Source: Pratylenchus scribneri (Eukaryota; Nematoda; Chromadorea; Rhabditida; Pratylenchidae). From it: a stretch of DNA of 64,000 nucleotides. The position numbers were made by a program, and so were the translations under genes. Shown here piece by piece: positions 1-12,564 of the stretch (within the stretch, counting starts at the first letter, position 1; every line of letters starts with the position of its first letter). Location: NCBI GenBank assembly GCA_030063045.1, contig JAQSEB010000017.1, forward strand, positions 1,674,001 to 1,738,000, read 5' to 3'. The notes under the pieces were generated by a model. That model was not told the DNA's origin and did no database searches. It was given only the letters and a program-made list of their open reading frames with translations.

Positions 1-1240
1 GCTGATTTCATGCCATTTAGGGTGCCCTTTTATGGGAGAATGCTGCCGGCTCATTGTTGGCCACATTTTCTCCTCCCCATCAAATCCGTCAAGGAAAATG
101 CCAAATTTGTTTGCGTTTTCCTGAACAATTGCCCGAGGGAACAATCATCCATAGGATTCGTTCGTTCCTTTCAATCCATTTGCCCCAAATCCAAATTCAA
201 TTTTAATCCATTTTCAGTTGAATCCAAATTGTTACCGTTTCCTTCGCCTTCGGCCAATTCACTTCATTGCTTTCCCATCAATTTTCCCTCTGAGCACCTT
301 CAACTTTTCATTCGAATTTCACCCAATGAAATTGGCCAAAAATTGAGCATTTATTATGCAATGGAAAAAGTCGAAGACGATGACGGTTAGAACAGAAATT
401 AAAATTAAAACATTAATATTTAAGGGAATTCTGCCAACATTCAATGTGGTCTTTGCCCTCAATCCAGATTTTTGGAACAATTTTGCTCTGCCAATTTTGG
501 TACATTCCATTCATTTTTTTTTGGCAAAAATTATTTTCCTTTCAGTTTTCATTGGCAAACTCCTCCACCGTCATCCAGAAGGCAATTTGTTCGAATTTTC
601 CGCCGAATCCCCGCTCATTCGACGTCCTTTACTCCTAACCCATATTCACAATGAAAATGACCAATTCAATAGCAGTAAATCCAATCCAAAATCACCGAAT
701 TCAAATACATTTTCAGCCAATCTTTTCACCAATTGTCCCTCAAATGCGCAGCCTCAATTCCGGCCTTCCTTTCACACCAAATTCGGTGCCAAATTCTCCC
801 AAATTTCTTTTAATTTATTTTCCATCCCCATTTTCAGTGGTTGTGGCCAATGCCCAACTTGGATTTGGCCGCCTCCTTTGCCTTTTGGAATTCTCTCAAT
901 TCCAATCAATTCCACCGGAATCTGCGCCTTGTGACATCAATTTGAGGAGATAAAAGAAATAAAGAAATGTGTAGATGAATAAAATACGGGTCAATTTATA
1001 TATTTATAAAAATACGGGTGAATCGATGTGAACATTTTTTTCGAACTATTTTCTCAATTTTTTATTGTAAAATAAATTTATTCCTTCATAAAATGCCACT
1101 TTTCATAATTTGGACTTTTCTTTTTGTCGAAAATTTCGCATTTGATTTGCCGGTGGCTGAAAAGACGGCGAAATATCATTTGGCGGATCCACCGGGTCGG
1201 TTGGGCCCAATTCAAGCTGAAAATGTTGGAAATTTTGGCA
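1..1240. other. No gene recognised; possible 3' end of a gene lying upstream
   Basis: Several TTTTCAG acceptor-like sites occur on the plus strand (ending near 218, 545, 717 and 837), and short open frames follow them. The frame after about 218 ends at 390 in an acidic EDDDG tail, and the one after 837 ends near 943. None of the translations resembles a family I know. Positions 1018-1240 lie just beyond the stop of the minus-strand antiporter gene and are probably its 3' flank. The stretch could hold terminal exons of a gene that begins before the window, but I cannot support a model. Confidence 0.3.
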
Positions 1241-3133
1241 TCAATTCCTCCGATCATTTCCCACCCTCAAAAGATTGTCCCTCGGGTCGGAATGGGTCAC
1301 TTTGCCCTTCAAGAGGGTTGGGCCTGAAGGCACAATGGAGGTGGCCACACTTGGCAACATTTTTTGCCGTAAAAGAATTGGCCCAAGTAGACGAATGGCC
1401 AATTCACCAATTGGGGCGCAGAGCAAAAGGGCCAATAAAGATGTTTGGCCCAAAAGGTCGAAGCCATCCTCATTTTTGGCGGGATGGTAAATGAATGGCA
1501 AAAGTGCAGTCTGCAATGTTCCCTTGGGCAAAAGGGCCAAACCCAGGAAAATGCGCTCCTGCGGCTGGGACGGCTGAAAACAGGCAAAGGCAATGGCCAA
1601 TGAGGAAATAAAACGAATGGCCAAGGAAAGAAGGAGAATGAGGAGGGATTGGCCCAAAAGGGCAAATGAGAATGGTGGGGAGGAGAAGTCGAGAAAAGTG
1701 CCAAGCAAAAGGAATAACAAGGGATAGGTAAACAATTCCCAAATCAGTCTGAATCCATTCTCCTCCATTCGGGTCTGTATAAAAGAAATTGGAAAAATAT
1801 TCTCGGTTGCCCATTTCAATTCCATTTCCCACTCTTCGATGATTGTCCATTTGCCATTGCATTGAGCCGGTGGCGGCCATCAAAAAGACGGCCATTGGGC
1901 CGGAAAGTGTGCATCCAATTAAACGGCACCCAAAATGGAAGGCACATCCCGAGATTAGAAGCAAAAATGCCCGTTGAAAATGAACCCAATGTGCATCGGA
2001 ACGGGGAAATGAACGGAGAAGAACACCTGTGGGAAATATGGGAATTGGGGAGGAATTTTAGGGAATGAAATACCGGCCAATATTCCGAGAATGGCACCGA
2101 TCAAAAGTTCAATAGGAAGGCGGGTTAATGTGTAGGAGAGTTCATCTATTTTGGGGAGAATTCGGGGATTTAGGATTTTGGGATAGGAGAATAACCAGAT
2201 TGGGCAGAAACAATCTCAAATGAAATGGAAAATGCGGCCAATGAAAAAATATTGTCGAATGAAGTGCTTTTTGGGGTAATATGTAATTTAATTTTGGACA
2301 CAATTTACCTGTATAAAACGGCTGTGGGCACACCGGATTCAGTACCGTATTCTTTGGCCTGAAGGCGAAGAATGGCCGGGACGATTACGGCTGGCGAGGA
2401 AGGGGCCAAAACAAAACTACGGAGAATTAAGTCATTTTTGGGAGTGAAAATAACCCAAAAACAATTGCGGTGGACAATCGAATTTGATAGGCAAAATGGG
2501 CCAATAAAACAATGGCCAAACATTCGGCCAAAGGGCAAATGATGCACAAACCGGAACAAAGAGCCTAAAATTAAGGGAATTTGGATGGAACATTGGGACA
2601 TGAAAACCAATTGACGGCGAATGAAATTCACATTGAGGCCAAGGCCGGAACGAAGGAGGATGAGGACAAAAGCGAATTCCACAATGAATGAGGAAATTTG
2701 GAGCGAAGGAATTGGAAAAAGTGAAGAAAATGAGGGAAAATTGGCCAAAAAAATGCCAACAAGAAGAGGGCCAAGAAGAGAAGGAAGGAAAAGAAGTCGA
2801 AGAAGATGGCCTATGGACAAGGAAATGGCCCAAAGAAGGAAAAGGGCAAATGGCCGGAATGTTACGGAGGAATAAGGAGGGGACGAAGTGGTGGAGGCCG
2901 GAAATGATGATACAGAGGAAGAATTATAGGTGAGGGGATGAAAAAGTGAACGATCCAAAATGGAGGCAAGCAAAATGTAGAGGCCACCAAAAGTGAGCAA
3001 GGAAGTGAATGCCAAATTTGTCTAAAATGGAATGAATGGCAAATTGGCCAAAATGGCAATGGCACACCTGTCGATGATTGATAACATTGAGGAGAACATT
3101 ACGAGGGAAACGAGAAAATGGGATGGAATCCAT
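1241..3133 (-). CDS. Sodium/proton antiporter, SLC9B (NHA) type
   Basis: Predicted multi-pass cation/proton antiporter of the CPA2/SLC9B class, which exchanges Na+ or Li+ for H+ across plasma or organelle membranes. Seen in the sequence: an N-terminal membrane helix; a GLGLNVNFIRRQ stretch where NHA proteins have RAGLGLD; PSSPAVIVPAILRLQ, matching the family's SPAVVVP signature; then STSFDNIFSLAAFS, where the family has SFDD-I. The last exon reads RIFLGLALLPKGTLQTALLP and CAPIGELAIRLLGP, typical of the final two helices. A consistent model has exons 3133-3069, about 3023-2309, one ending near 2195, and further exons down to the stop at 1241, with introns of 47-60 bases whose phases agree. The start at 3133 is the ATG nearest the first helix; an in-frame ATG at 3208 is an alternative. 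The conserved second Asp of the DD pair appears as Asn (FDN), so ion coupling may be altered. The family call is firm; start and exact exon edges are less so. Confidence 0.85.
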
Positions 3134-4530
3134 TTTTGTTGGGCAATGGAAAAAATGTACGTGGAAATTGGTGGAAAAATGAGGGAAAAACGTTTGGAGG
3201 ATTTGCATAATAACATTTTGGATTATTCCGGTGATGTGAATATTCTTCCATTTTCTTCTTCCCAAATTCTTTTGTTCTCCATTATTCCCTCATTCCTTCT
3301 AAATATTCCCTTTCTTCCCCTCCAGCGAAATAATAAATCAACATCAAATTCTTCCAACTTCATGAGAGATATTTTTTGGCACTTCAACGGCAGAAAGGCA
3401 GGCAACATTATGGATGAATGAATGGAAGGGAAGATCGATCCGTTTTGGAGGAAAACACGAGGGGGATCAAGGCCAAGGCTTTTCCTCTAACCCGGCCAAG
3501 CCGGATGACTTCAAGGCATCCAAGGAGGGCAGTTGAGGTAGAGCCGGGGGAAAGGGGCACATTGGGAAGAAGAAGCAAGAGTTGCACAAACAAATATTTT
3601 CCTCCCATCCGGCTAAATTCCCTTTGCCCCATTCAAAATTTCCCTCATTCATTCAATCCCTCGCCGTCCTCCCAGCTCCCACCTTTCCACCGCCCGCCTT
3701 CCAAAAGGTTCAAGCCGGCGCTGAAGGTTCGCCGGGGATGAATGCTGCCAATCGGCTTTTAGTTTGACTACTTTTCTTCCTTGGCTTCTTCACCTCCATT
3801 TACCCCTCGGCTGTCACCCAAAACTGCCAGCCGACCACCCGGCGCCATTTGACGCCCCTTCCTTTCCCTCCCTTTCATCCATCCCATTCAAAAAAAAAAC
3901 ACAGAAATGAACAAGAAGCGGAGTAAGAAGGCCAACGGGAATATAATCGGATCAGGGCAAGGCAAGGCCACTTTGCCTGGATTTGTCAAATCCAACTAAA
4001 GTTGCGCCTCCCTTTCAAAATTACCAAAATATTTTCTGAATTGATCAGCTAAATAGTCGATTCGTTCATTTTTAGCCAAAAATTTGGCCATAAAAGCTTC
4101 TGCTTACTGATTAACCTGCTGTTACTATTGCCCTCATCCATTTGGCCCTTAATTTTGCCCCATCCCCCTCTCTTTTATTGATTGGATTGATATCTTTTGG
4201 CCAATCCCCCTCCCACCCCCAACCACTTCTTGATCTGTTTTTAGTATCATTGAGGCGATTTGTTGCCTCCGAGTAATATCCCCCCCCCTTTCCTTCCCAA
4301 TCTTCGGCTGACAAAAGTTGATGTTCGAATGGGACGGGGCGAGAGGCCTTTTCCGTGAATATCCTTTCCCTCCCCTCTTTCCAACCTTTCGTTTTCCTCC
4401 CCAAAATTCATCCAATTTTCACTTTTATTTTATAATTAGTCATAAAAATGTTCAAAAATCAAAAAAAGTAACAAAAATCATTCATTTTTCAGTTTCCATT
4501 TCCTCCCTTTTCTTTCCCAAATATTTAAAA
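3134..4530. other. Intergenic interval between divergent genes, no gene supported
   Basis: This separates the minus-strand antiporter from the plus-strand kinase. It contains CT- and CCTT-rich low-complexity DNA and several short overlapping frames with no recognisable similarity. A 30-codon frame at 3907-3999 starts with a lysine/arginine-rich MNKKRSKKANG and is preceded by an A run; it could be an upstream exon or leader but has no support. A TTTTTCAG at about 4485-4492, upstream of the kinase ATG, could be a trans-splice acceptor for that gene. Confidence 0.4.
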
Positions 4531-7500
4531 ATGGTAATGCGAAATGGGAGTGCCTTTTCCGATGCCGGTGACCCAAATGGATATGGGGATGAACACCAAC
4601 AGCCGAGCAGTTCCCAACCAATTCGAGTCGACGAATTGGACCATTGGGACGAGGATTGGATAAAGCCATTCCCATTGAAGGACGGTGTCCGGATTAGGAA
4701 AGGCGAAAAATTCTCGGATTACTATGTATGAAGAATGGAAGTAAAACAGTATCAAAATCCCATTTCAATCTTTTCACAGACTTTGGGTGAGGAAATTGGC
4801 GAAGGCAAATTCGGAAAGGTTGGCCTTGGCCCAACGAATATTTTTTTACCTAAAAATTCAAGGTCTATCGATGCGTTGAAAGGTCGACGGGTTTGGTTTT
4901 GGCAGCAAAATGTATAAAAATTCGAAAAGATACGGACTTTGAGAAGGTGGAAAAGGAAGTGAACATTATGACCCAGGCAAATGCCCTTGGGGGAGAATGA
5001 TTTCATCCAATTTCCCTCTCCCCGTACAGATGCGTCACAAATGTATCGCCCAAATCTATGATGCATTCGCCACCGACTCAAATGACGTAATTCTAATTAT
5101 GGAAATGGTCAAAGGCGGTGAGTTGTTCGACCGAATTGCGGATGACAGCTACATTCTGACGGAAATGGCCGTTGCCCTTATTATGTACCAATTATTGGAG
5201 GTAGAATACCAATTCTCGGTATAATGTTTTGGATTGATTGGTTGTAGGCAATTCGCTACATTCACAGCCAAAACATAATCCATTTGGACTTGAAGCCGGA
5301 GAATATTATGTGCGTTTCGCAGACATCCAACAAAGTTAAGCTTATCGATTTTGGATTGGCCCAATGGTATGATGGAAGCAAAGATTTGTTGTTCATGGCC
5401 GGAACACCTGAGGTTGGACTTTTAGCGATGAATTCCCCATTTTTTTACAGTTCGCCGCCCCAGAAGTCATCAAATATGAGCCACTTTCCTATCAAACGGA
5501 CATGTGGTAATTGAGAAATCCTCGGGCAATTTTATCATTAAAAATATTCCAAAAAGGTCATTGGGCGTAATTGCCTACATTCTCCTTTCGGGCCAATCCC
5601 CCTTCCTTGGCGAAACAATGGCGCACACTTATTGCAATGTGGAACAGGCACGTTGGATGTTTTGTGAAGAATTCGCCGAGAATGCCATTTCGGAACAGGC
5701 CAAGGATTTCATCTCGCGGCTACTAATCCTTCAAAAGGAGTAAATTGGGAAAATTTCCATTTTTGTTTAATTCTACCAATTAATTAGAAAGAGAATGTCC
5801 CCAGAAGAATGTCTGAGGCATGAATGGATTGTCAAAAACAGGGAAAGGGCATTGGAGAATGCAAGTAGGGCTGTGAGTCCAGCGGTGTGTCAGCCTTTGG
5901 CCGTCGACAAATTGCGCAGCTATGTGAAGAATAAAAAATTCCGACGTCTCGTTTTTGGTGTCCTATTCGTCAATTCCGTGATGCGAATGCTGCAAACATT
6001 GCAAAGGAACAAAAGTACACACGGCATTGATTATGTTCGGGTAAATAATTAAAAAATGGGTGAAATGAAAGGAAGATGTTTTTTTTTTGTAGAATATGTT
6101 GGCCGCTGCCGGCGATAAAGGCAAAGAGGCGGAGGACAATTTGCTTTTGAAGGCATTCACGAAAAAGAAGAAAATAAGTGTGGAAGAGGAGGATGAAAAG
6201 GAATTGGCGAAGAAGGAAATGGAAGTGAAGGAAGAGGAGGAAATGGAAGAAGAAGAAAAGGAAGAAGAAGAAGAAGATAAAATGGAAGTGGAAGAGAAGG
6301 AAGAAGAGGAACCGAAGACGAAGAAACGAGTTGTGGTGGTAAAAAGAGTGAGAATACCTGGCGAGAAGAAGAAACGAAGCAAATCAGAGGCAAGAAGGGC
6401 GGCTGAACAGCAAAGGACACGGTCAAGTACGGAACAAACAACAAATAAAAAGCAAAAACATGAAATGGAGGTGGAATCGAAAGTGGTGGAGAAAATAGAG
6501 CCCGAAGGAAGGAAAAAGTCGAGGGTGAAAGATGCGGCTGCCAGATTTGAAGTACAAGAAGCTGGAAGGAAAAATGAATTCGAGAATGCCAAAGACAGAT
6601 TGAGAAGTGTGAAAAAGATGGAAAATTCGGAGGAAAAACAGAAGGAAAAGGATGAGGCAAAAGAAAGTCGGACAAAAATGTGGGAAAAGGAAAGGGAGAA
6701 ATTGAAGATGGCAAAAATGGAAGAAGAGCGGAAGAAGGAGGAGGAAAGGAAGGAAAAAGAAGAGAAGAAGGAAGAGAGGATGAAACAATTGGAATTGGAA
6801 AGGGAAAAGTTGAAGTCGATTAAAATTGAAGAGGAAAAGAGGAAAGTGGAACAAAGGGACAAAGAGAAGACAGCCAAAATAGGCCAAGTCATGAAAATGG
6901 CCAAAAAAGTGGAACAACAGAAAAAGGATGATGGAGTGGAGCCAATGCCGAGTACATCATCTGCGCTGAAAAAAGCCGGAAATTCGTTGGTGTCGAATAT
7001 GTTGAAGAGATTGGAACAACAAAAAGTTGGTGAAATGGGTGGAACAAAGCAGACAGCAGCCCCATTGGCATTTGCCGTTTCGGCGGTGCCCCCAAGGAAG
7101 AAGGAAGAGGAAAAAATTGAGAAAAAGAAGGAATTGGTGGAGCCGGAGCCAATGCCATTGAATTGGAGGCAAGAAATACGGATGATGGAAGAGGCGGCAG
7201 AAAAACGCCAAAGGGGCGAGGAAAGAAAAAAGCAAATGAAAATTGTGAAGCGGAAAAAAGTTGTGCGGAGGGTGAAAACGGCGGATGATGAAGAACAACA
7301 AATGGAGGAGGAGAAGAGGAAGAAAAAATTAATGATGACGACGAAAAGGCATAAAGATGTGGAAATTGACGAAAAGGACATTGAAGTGATTGTGGAGAGG
7401 ACAAAGGAACGATTGAATAGAGAAAAAGTGGCAGAAGAAAATGGAGGAGGGAAGAAGACGATGATGATGGGAAGAGGGATGATGGCAACGGAGAATGGCC

Positions 7501-8017
7501 AAAAAATGGAGGTGAATTTGAAAAAGGGAGGGAATTGGCAAATGATGGAATTTTGCAGGTGAACGGATTTGGCCATGGCACCCAACAAAGGTTGAAGCCA
7601 AGGCTGAAAGTGAGCAATTCACTGACGGAAAGACAAATTGCCAGAAGGGCGGCCACCGAGGATGATGAGGACGATTCATCCGAATGGAGCAATGTGGGCC
7701 AGGATGTGTTCGATTTTAGCCTTTTGCGAATGAAATTGCAAAATCGCATAATGGGGTCAGGAAATTCAATTATAATTGAAAGGAATTCATTTAAAATTTG
7801 CAGATTAAAAGACAAAGACGAGTTGAAAACGGAGGCAGAAAACCGGCAAAAATTCGAATTGCAAAAACAGCAACGGGAATTGCAAACAAATTTGAACATA
7901 AAAAGGGCAATGCGAAAATGGGTGACAATGGACAAGGAAACTCGACGCCAACAAACAAAAACAATACAACAAACGGGCAATGGGGGACCGAAGGCCATTC
8001 CGGAATGGGCACGTTGA
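4531..8017 (+). CDS. Myosin-light-chain-kinase-like Ser/Thr kinase with long Glu/Lys-rich tail
   Basis: Predicted CAMK-group kinase of the MLCK/titin-kinase/DAPK type, with 11 exons: 4531-4725, 4780-4818, 4863-4976, 5030-5200, 5248-5412, 5451-5506, 5557-5739, 5788-6040, 6093-7511, 7559-about 7755 and about 7802-8017. All joins keep frame. Motifs seen: glycine loop GEGKFGKV, VAIK lysine in LAAKCIK, HLDLKPEN catalytic loop, DFGLAQ, and APEV after the activation segment, so it should be active. After the kinase core, KLRSYVKNKKFRRLVFG resembles the regulatory helix of MLCK and twitchin-type kinases. About 470 residues follow that are dominated by E, K and R and probably form a long single helix or coiled coil. 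In muscle relatives such tails anchor the kinase to filaments; that role here is inference. The intron at 4977-5029 has a GC donor. An acceptor-like TTTTTCAG precedes the ATG. Confidence 0.88.
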
Positions 8018-10465
8018 AGATTGTGGATTGGTCCCCAACATTCTTCTCTCCAATGCTGTGATGATTCCTGGCCTTTTACGGCCTTCATAAATTAATATTA
8101 TCCCCCACATCCACATTCATTCATTCGTTCGTTCCTCTTTCCCAAAACTTCCCCCTCTCCATATTTGACGAGTTGCTGCATTTATACCATTTTCGGCCAT
8201 AAACTTTTTAACTAAAACATTTTATAATGTGTATTTCATCCTCGACATTTGGCCACACCACACATAGGCCTTGGCCACTATCATTTAAAATATTGGAAAT
8301 GTCGTTGGGGGAATTGGCGTGATTGGAATTGTTGATTATTTGTGAATATGCCTTCCAAATAATAAATGGCCATTTACGCATAACCAACCCCCTGGGGCGA
8401 CAGCCTAAATAATTTTGAGGGAGGACTCCCCCAGGAGGACTGTCAAAATGGCACACGCAATGGAATTTGGGGGGACAGGGATGGGCGGAACACACAGAAA
8501 ACATTGACTGACGGGGGAAATCCTCCGTCTTTTTCCGGGAATTAAACGGGGGCGCGAATCTCGGTGACAAAAGGTGACGATTTGGGGAGGAGATGGGCCC
8601 CAAGGGTATGTCAATGCCGAAAAACCTAGCAATTGGGCATTCCTCCCCCGGAGGATGAGAAGGGATGGCGTGATGATGATCCAACCCCTTCCTTTCCTTT
8701 CCCCGTCACATTAGCCATTCATTCATTCATTCCCCAAACATTTTCCCCCATTATTTCCTCCACCTTTATGAGAAAGTGTCAAATTGCCTTTTTGGCCCCT
8801 CCTTTTATTAATTGGCCATCTCAAATACACCCAAAAAGGCTTCATTTCCTCAATTATTCTTTTCTTTGCTTCCAAATAAATAACAAAAATTTCCTTCCCA
8901 ATTTTTCACCTGCCCTGTGTCCGTCCCTTTTGGCCCCATTCAAACTTTTTGCGCGTAACATTTTCTAAATTTGGACACAAAACCAGGAAGAGGAAAACAT
9001 TCTCGTCTTCAACGCAATCGGTTGGCCTATAATCCCATTTAAGTCCAAAACAGCTTAATAATTTGGTGAGGCAGGCAATATTTTTGGAAAGGAAACGGCT
9101 GCTTACCTCCATCCATATTTAGTCAAGTGTGGAATATAGGGTGAGATTATTGAACGTTGAAAACCCAAATTTGGCCAAATCAAAATCAAGGATTGACGAA
9201 GGAATGTTGGATTATAGTTTGCCGGTCATTCTCCTCTGGAAAATGGGCGGTTTGTTTGTGTATCCATTCGGCCCGGCCATCGTATTTGGCCGTCATTTTC
9301 GCGCGCACCCCACCCACCAATGCCGTCAAATGCCAAGAAGATGGCAAGGGGAGGGAGAAGGGGGCGAGGCCATTAGCCCCTTCATTTCGCGCATTCGAAG
9401 GGAATAGGATAAAAAGGCAATGATATCCCAATGTATGGCCAATATTCATTCGCCTTCATTTCATTCATTCAATGTTCCATCTGGCCGAAATGCCTAATGC
9501 CCATTCACATCTATCGGCCCATTGTTTCATTTCACCCAATTTCCTGTGTACTTCCTGGTCCTCCCGTCTTAAAAATGATTTCATTTTGACTTGCCCAAAA
9601 ATAACAAAACAAAATAAAAAGATGGTCCTGTGGAAGGCCTTTTGCCCCTTTTTTGGTCCTTCCAGATGAATGCCAATAACCCAATTAGTTTTAGGAAAAT
9701 GCGTGAGCAAAACGGCTCACCCCCCCCCCCCCCATCCATTTTAGATGGGTCCTTTTTTTGTCCTCCTCCTCCTTCCTCTTCCTTTTACCCCAAATGTTCA
9801 TTCTTTTTGTGGTGGACAAAGACCCAAAATTTAATTTGGCCCTGTTCCCAATTGGCACACATCATCCCCTTTATATTATTATTATTATTATTTAATCATA
9901 ACAAAACATCATCCTCAATTATTATTCGACCCACAATATTCGGTTATGGATGGGTTCCTTCCTTCCTTCCTTCCTTTTTTTATTCGGCTGTTGCCAACCA
10001 AAATTGGCCACCAACCATTTTTGCCTCTAAAATTGGCATGCGCTTTCCCCTCACCAATTCTCCTCTCCATTTTAAGCAAAAAAAGGCAAACAATTTTCTT
10101 TTTCAATTTTATCTTTTCACCCGGATTATATCCGTCCACCACAAAAATAGCATTAAATTCCTTTTTTGGCCATTCCCCAGGTGTTCATTCCCGCTTAAAT
10201 ATTTTCTGTTGCCGCTGTGTTTTTTGACTATTCGTTTTGCCAATTTCGTCCACATTTTGCGCACATGGAATCATCGATGTTTGAATCATTCAATTGTCCA
10301 ATTTCCGTCTCCTCCTCTTCTTCTTCTTCCTCCTCCTTTTCCAATGAACCAATCAACAATCGACAAAAGAAAACGGTACAGAATGCACAAAGGACTAGAA
10401 GAAATGGCCATCGGCAAAATCATCAAAATTGCAGTCAAAACAACGATGATTTCCCCCATACATCA
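8018..10465. other. Long intergenic stretch, no gene supported
   Basis: This lies between the kinase stop and the IL-17-like gene. It contains low-complexity tracts (a C run at about 9720-9731, CCTT repeats near 9957-9977, TTATTA repeats near 9881) and many short frames without similarity on either strand. The frame of the next gene is open from about 10217 and includes an ATG at 10265 followed by a run of serines (about 10311-10340), so an alternative longer first exon is possible. Confidence 0.4.
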
Positions 10466-11797
10466 ATGACCCATGGTTCATCCCGACCAATTGGTGTCCT
10501 CCTCCTTTGCTTCCTGTTGATTTGCCCTTCATTTGCTAGCAGGTAAATATTGAAGAGGAAAAGCATAAAACCCTTCTTTCCCCCTCCTTTTTAAGTGCCC
10601 GCCAAAGGCGATCTCCGCCAAATGCGGCAGATGGAGGAGGAGGCGAATTGACATTGCCCCAGGAATGCTACCATCGATACGGGAACACGGACCACCATTC
10701 CTCATTGCTTCATTGGCTGCAGAGGAAAAATGCATCGCACTATTCGCCAATTAGTCCCAGCTATCAGCAGGCCCTTTTGAAACTTCAAGTAAATATATTC
10801 CATTTTATGGACATAAATATTTTTGAGAAAAACCAAAATATGGTGTTCACATCATCCATCCATCCATCTGGCCAATGGGCAAATTCCTCCCACCAAAAAA
10901 TAATCCTTTGGCCAGTGGACAAAAATTTCGAGAGCCTTCTCTTAATGGACTTTTTGGGATTACCGGAGAGGAAATTTAGCTTTTAGAACTTTGGAAAAGG
11001 GAAATCATTGAGTAGACTAATGAAACTATGGTCAAAACCAAACCAACATCAGAAATCAAAAATGTCAAATTCATTTTCAGGCCCAAGAACTTGCCCACGG
11101 ACTCCAAGTGACATCGGGGGCATCAAGCTGTAATACGAGGAAATTGAAGGTAAAAATAAATGGAAAAGGGGAGGAAGGGGGGAAGGAAATGGAAATTGGT
11201 TAAAAAAACCAAAAAAGGGGATTTGTTTTTAATGACGATGATGGCCAACTAAAATCCGCCTCCTCATTTTCAGGCAATCAGCGCAACCACACCGTTGAGG
11301 GAAAGGGCACTATGCCAGTTTGAATATGTAATAAAATTGGGGGAAGAATGAAACAAAATGGATCCAATATTTTGGCAGATTCTGAATTATAATCCGCAGA
11401 GGATTCCGTCCACATTCACTGAGGTGAAATGCTCGTGTCAGAAGCCATCCGTACGAATGGTCGGCAACAGAATGTTCGAATGTGAACCATTGAGGTATCA
11501 AGTGCGAGTGCTTCTTTTCGATCCTCAGTAAATTATAATTATTTGTTTCTGATCCATTGTTCCCTTTTTAAGATGCCTAACATATGTGGAACAAACGGAA
11601 ACAATTGCGCTGGCATGTTTGCCCGTTCTCCAGGTGGTTTGCATTTTTCACCAATGCCAAACAGCCAATTTTGGCCATTCCAATCCAAATATTCATCTCC
11701 CTCCAATTTTTAGGCAAACACCAATGCGGAAGGCGGTGAATCGGATGAGGAAATTCAAGTGCCAGCGGCGCCATATCCATCCTATGTTCCAACATGA
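10466..11797 (+). CDS. Interleukin-17-like secreted cytokine homologue
   Basis: Seven-exon gene: 10466-10542, 10596-10788, 11081-11149, 11274-11327, 11379-11527, 11573-11633 and 11714-11797; the phases agree at every join. Starting at the ATG at 10466 gives a classical signal peptide ([16 protein letters not shown]), followed at once by RQRR, a furin-type processing site. The core reads [18 protein letters not shown], then a spaced cysteine, [11 protein letters not shown], and a final block ALACLPVL. This is the order of the IL-17 domain: an R-x-P-x-x-I/F-x-E-A/V-x-C-x-C strand, then the V-V-L strand, then a terminal Cys-containing strand before the tail. C. elegans has IL-17-type proteins (ILC-17.1) acting on neurons; a similar signalling role here is inference. 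The C-terminal tail is acidic and proline-rich. An in-frame ATG at 10265 would instead bury the hydrophobic segment as a membrane anchor. The family call rests on motif reading alone. Confidence 0.7.
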
Positions 11798-12564
11798 TTT
11801 GATTTCCCTTTTTGTTGTTTTCTTTTCACATTTTTGGGGTTTTATCACTTCTTTTCTTTCTTATTTTTTTTTATCAAATCATTCGCAACATTTTTCCAAT
11901 TAATATCATGGTAAATAATTCAATTTGTTTAATATTTTTTTCATGATTTTCTGATTTGTTTTCCCCCATGTGCCGGCCTTTTCTTCATATTTTATATTAT
12001 CAATCCATTTTACATTTTCCACCGTCATTTTTGTTCGGGCTGATCATTTTTTACTCCATCATTTCTGAATTGATGTCAGAAGAACGCTGAATTCTATGAA
12101 ATTATCGAATTTTATCAACGATATTCTACATAATCATTCCATTTAAAATATTCCAATTTTCAATCTCCCTTTCCACAATTTTAATATAAATTTATAATTA
12201 ATAACCTCGTTTCTACTTTTTTTAATAAATGAATGATCTCAAGATCGCAACAAAATACAAATTTCATCTACTCAGTCAATTAATTAAATAATTAATTAAT
12301 TTCCTATTTGCATTTTTTCAAAATTAAATTTTGAATAATTTTTGTTTCTTTTTTTTTTATCATTTAAAGCCATTTTTGATCACAAATAAAATACAATTAA
12401 AAATGGAATAAATTGAATGGAGATTCAAAAAATAATTCATTGAATGAATGAAAGTATAATAGTGGTATAGTAGAATTAATAAATAAGAGAATGTGCGTCG
12501 GTGGGAACTGGGAATTGAGGATCATTTCATTGTCATTTTCATCCAAATTTCAACATTAATTAAT
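11798..12564. other. Convergent 3' spacer, AT-rich
   Basis: AT-rich DNA between the IL-17-like gene (+) and ada-2 (-), with poly-T runs and TTAATTAA repeats. It holds both 3' untranslated regions and I see no gene. AATAAA-type words occur repeatedly, so polyadenylation sites cannot be assigned. Confidence 0.5.

Noticed and set aside
1241..1825. A frameshift or pseudogene in the antiporter gene
   Set aside because: The apparent frame changes are resolved by short introns with proper ends, for example one ending TTTTATACAG before TRMEENGF.
3907..3999. 30-codon basic ORF upstream of the kinase
   Set aside because: Too short, no signal peptide or cleavage sites and no homology recognised.
5963..7588. 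A 541-codon minus-strand open frame opposite the kinase tail
   Set aside because: It is the complement of GAA/AAG-rich coding DNA, giving only Ser/Phe/Cys-rich text, while the plus strand has motifs and in-phase splicing.
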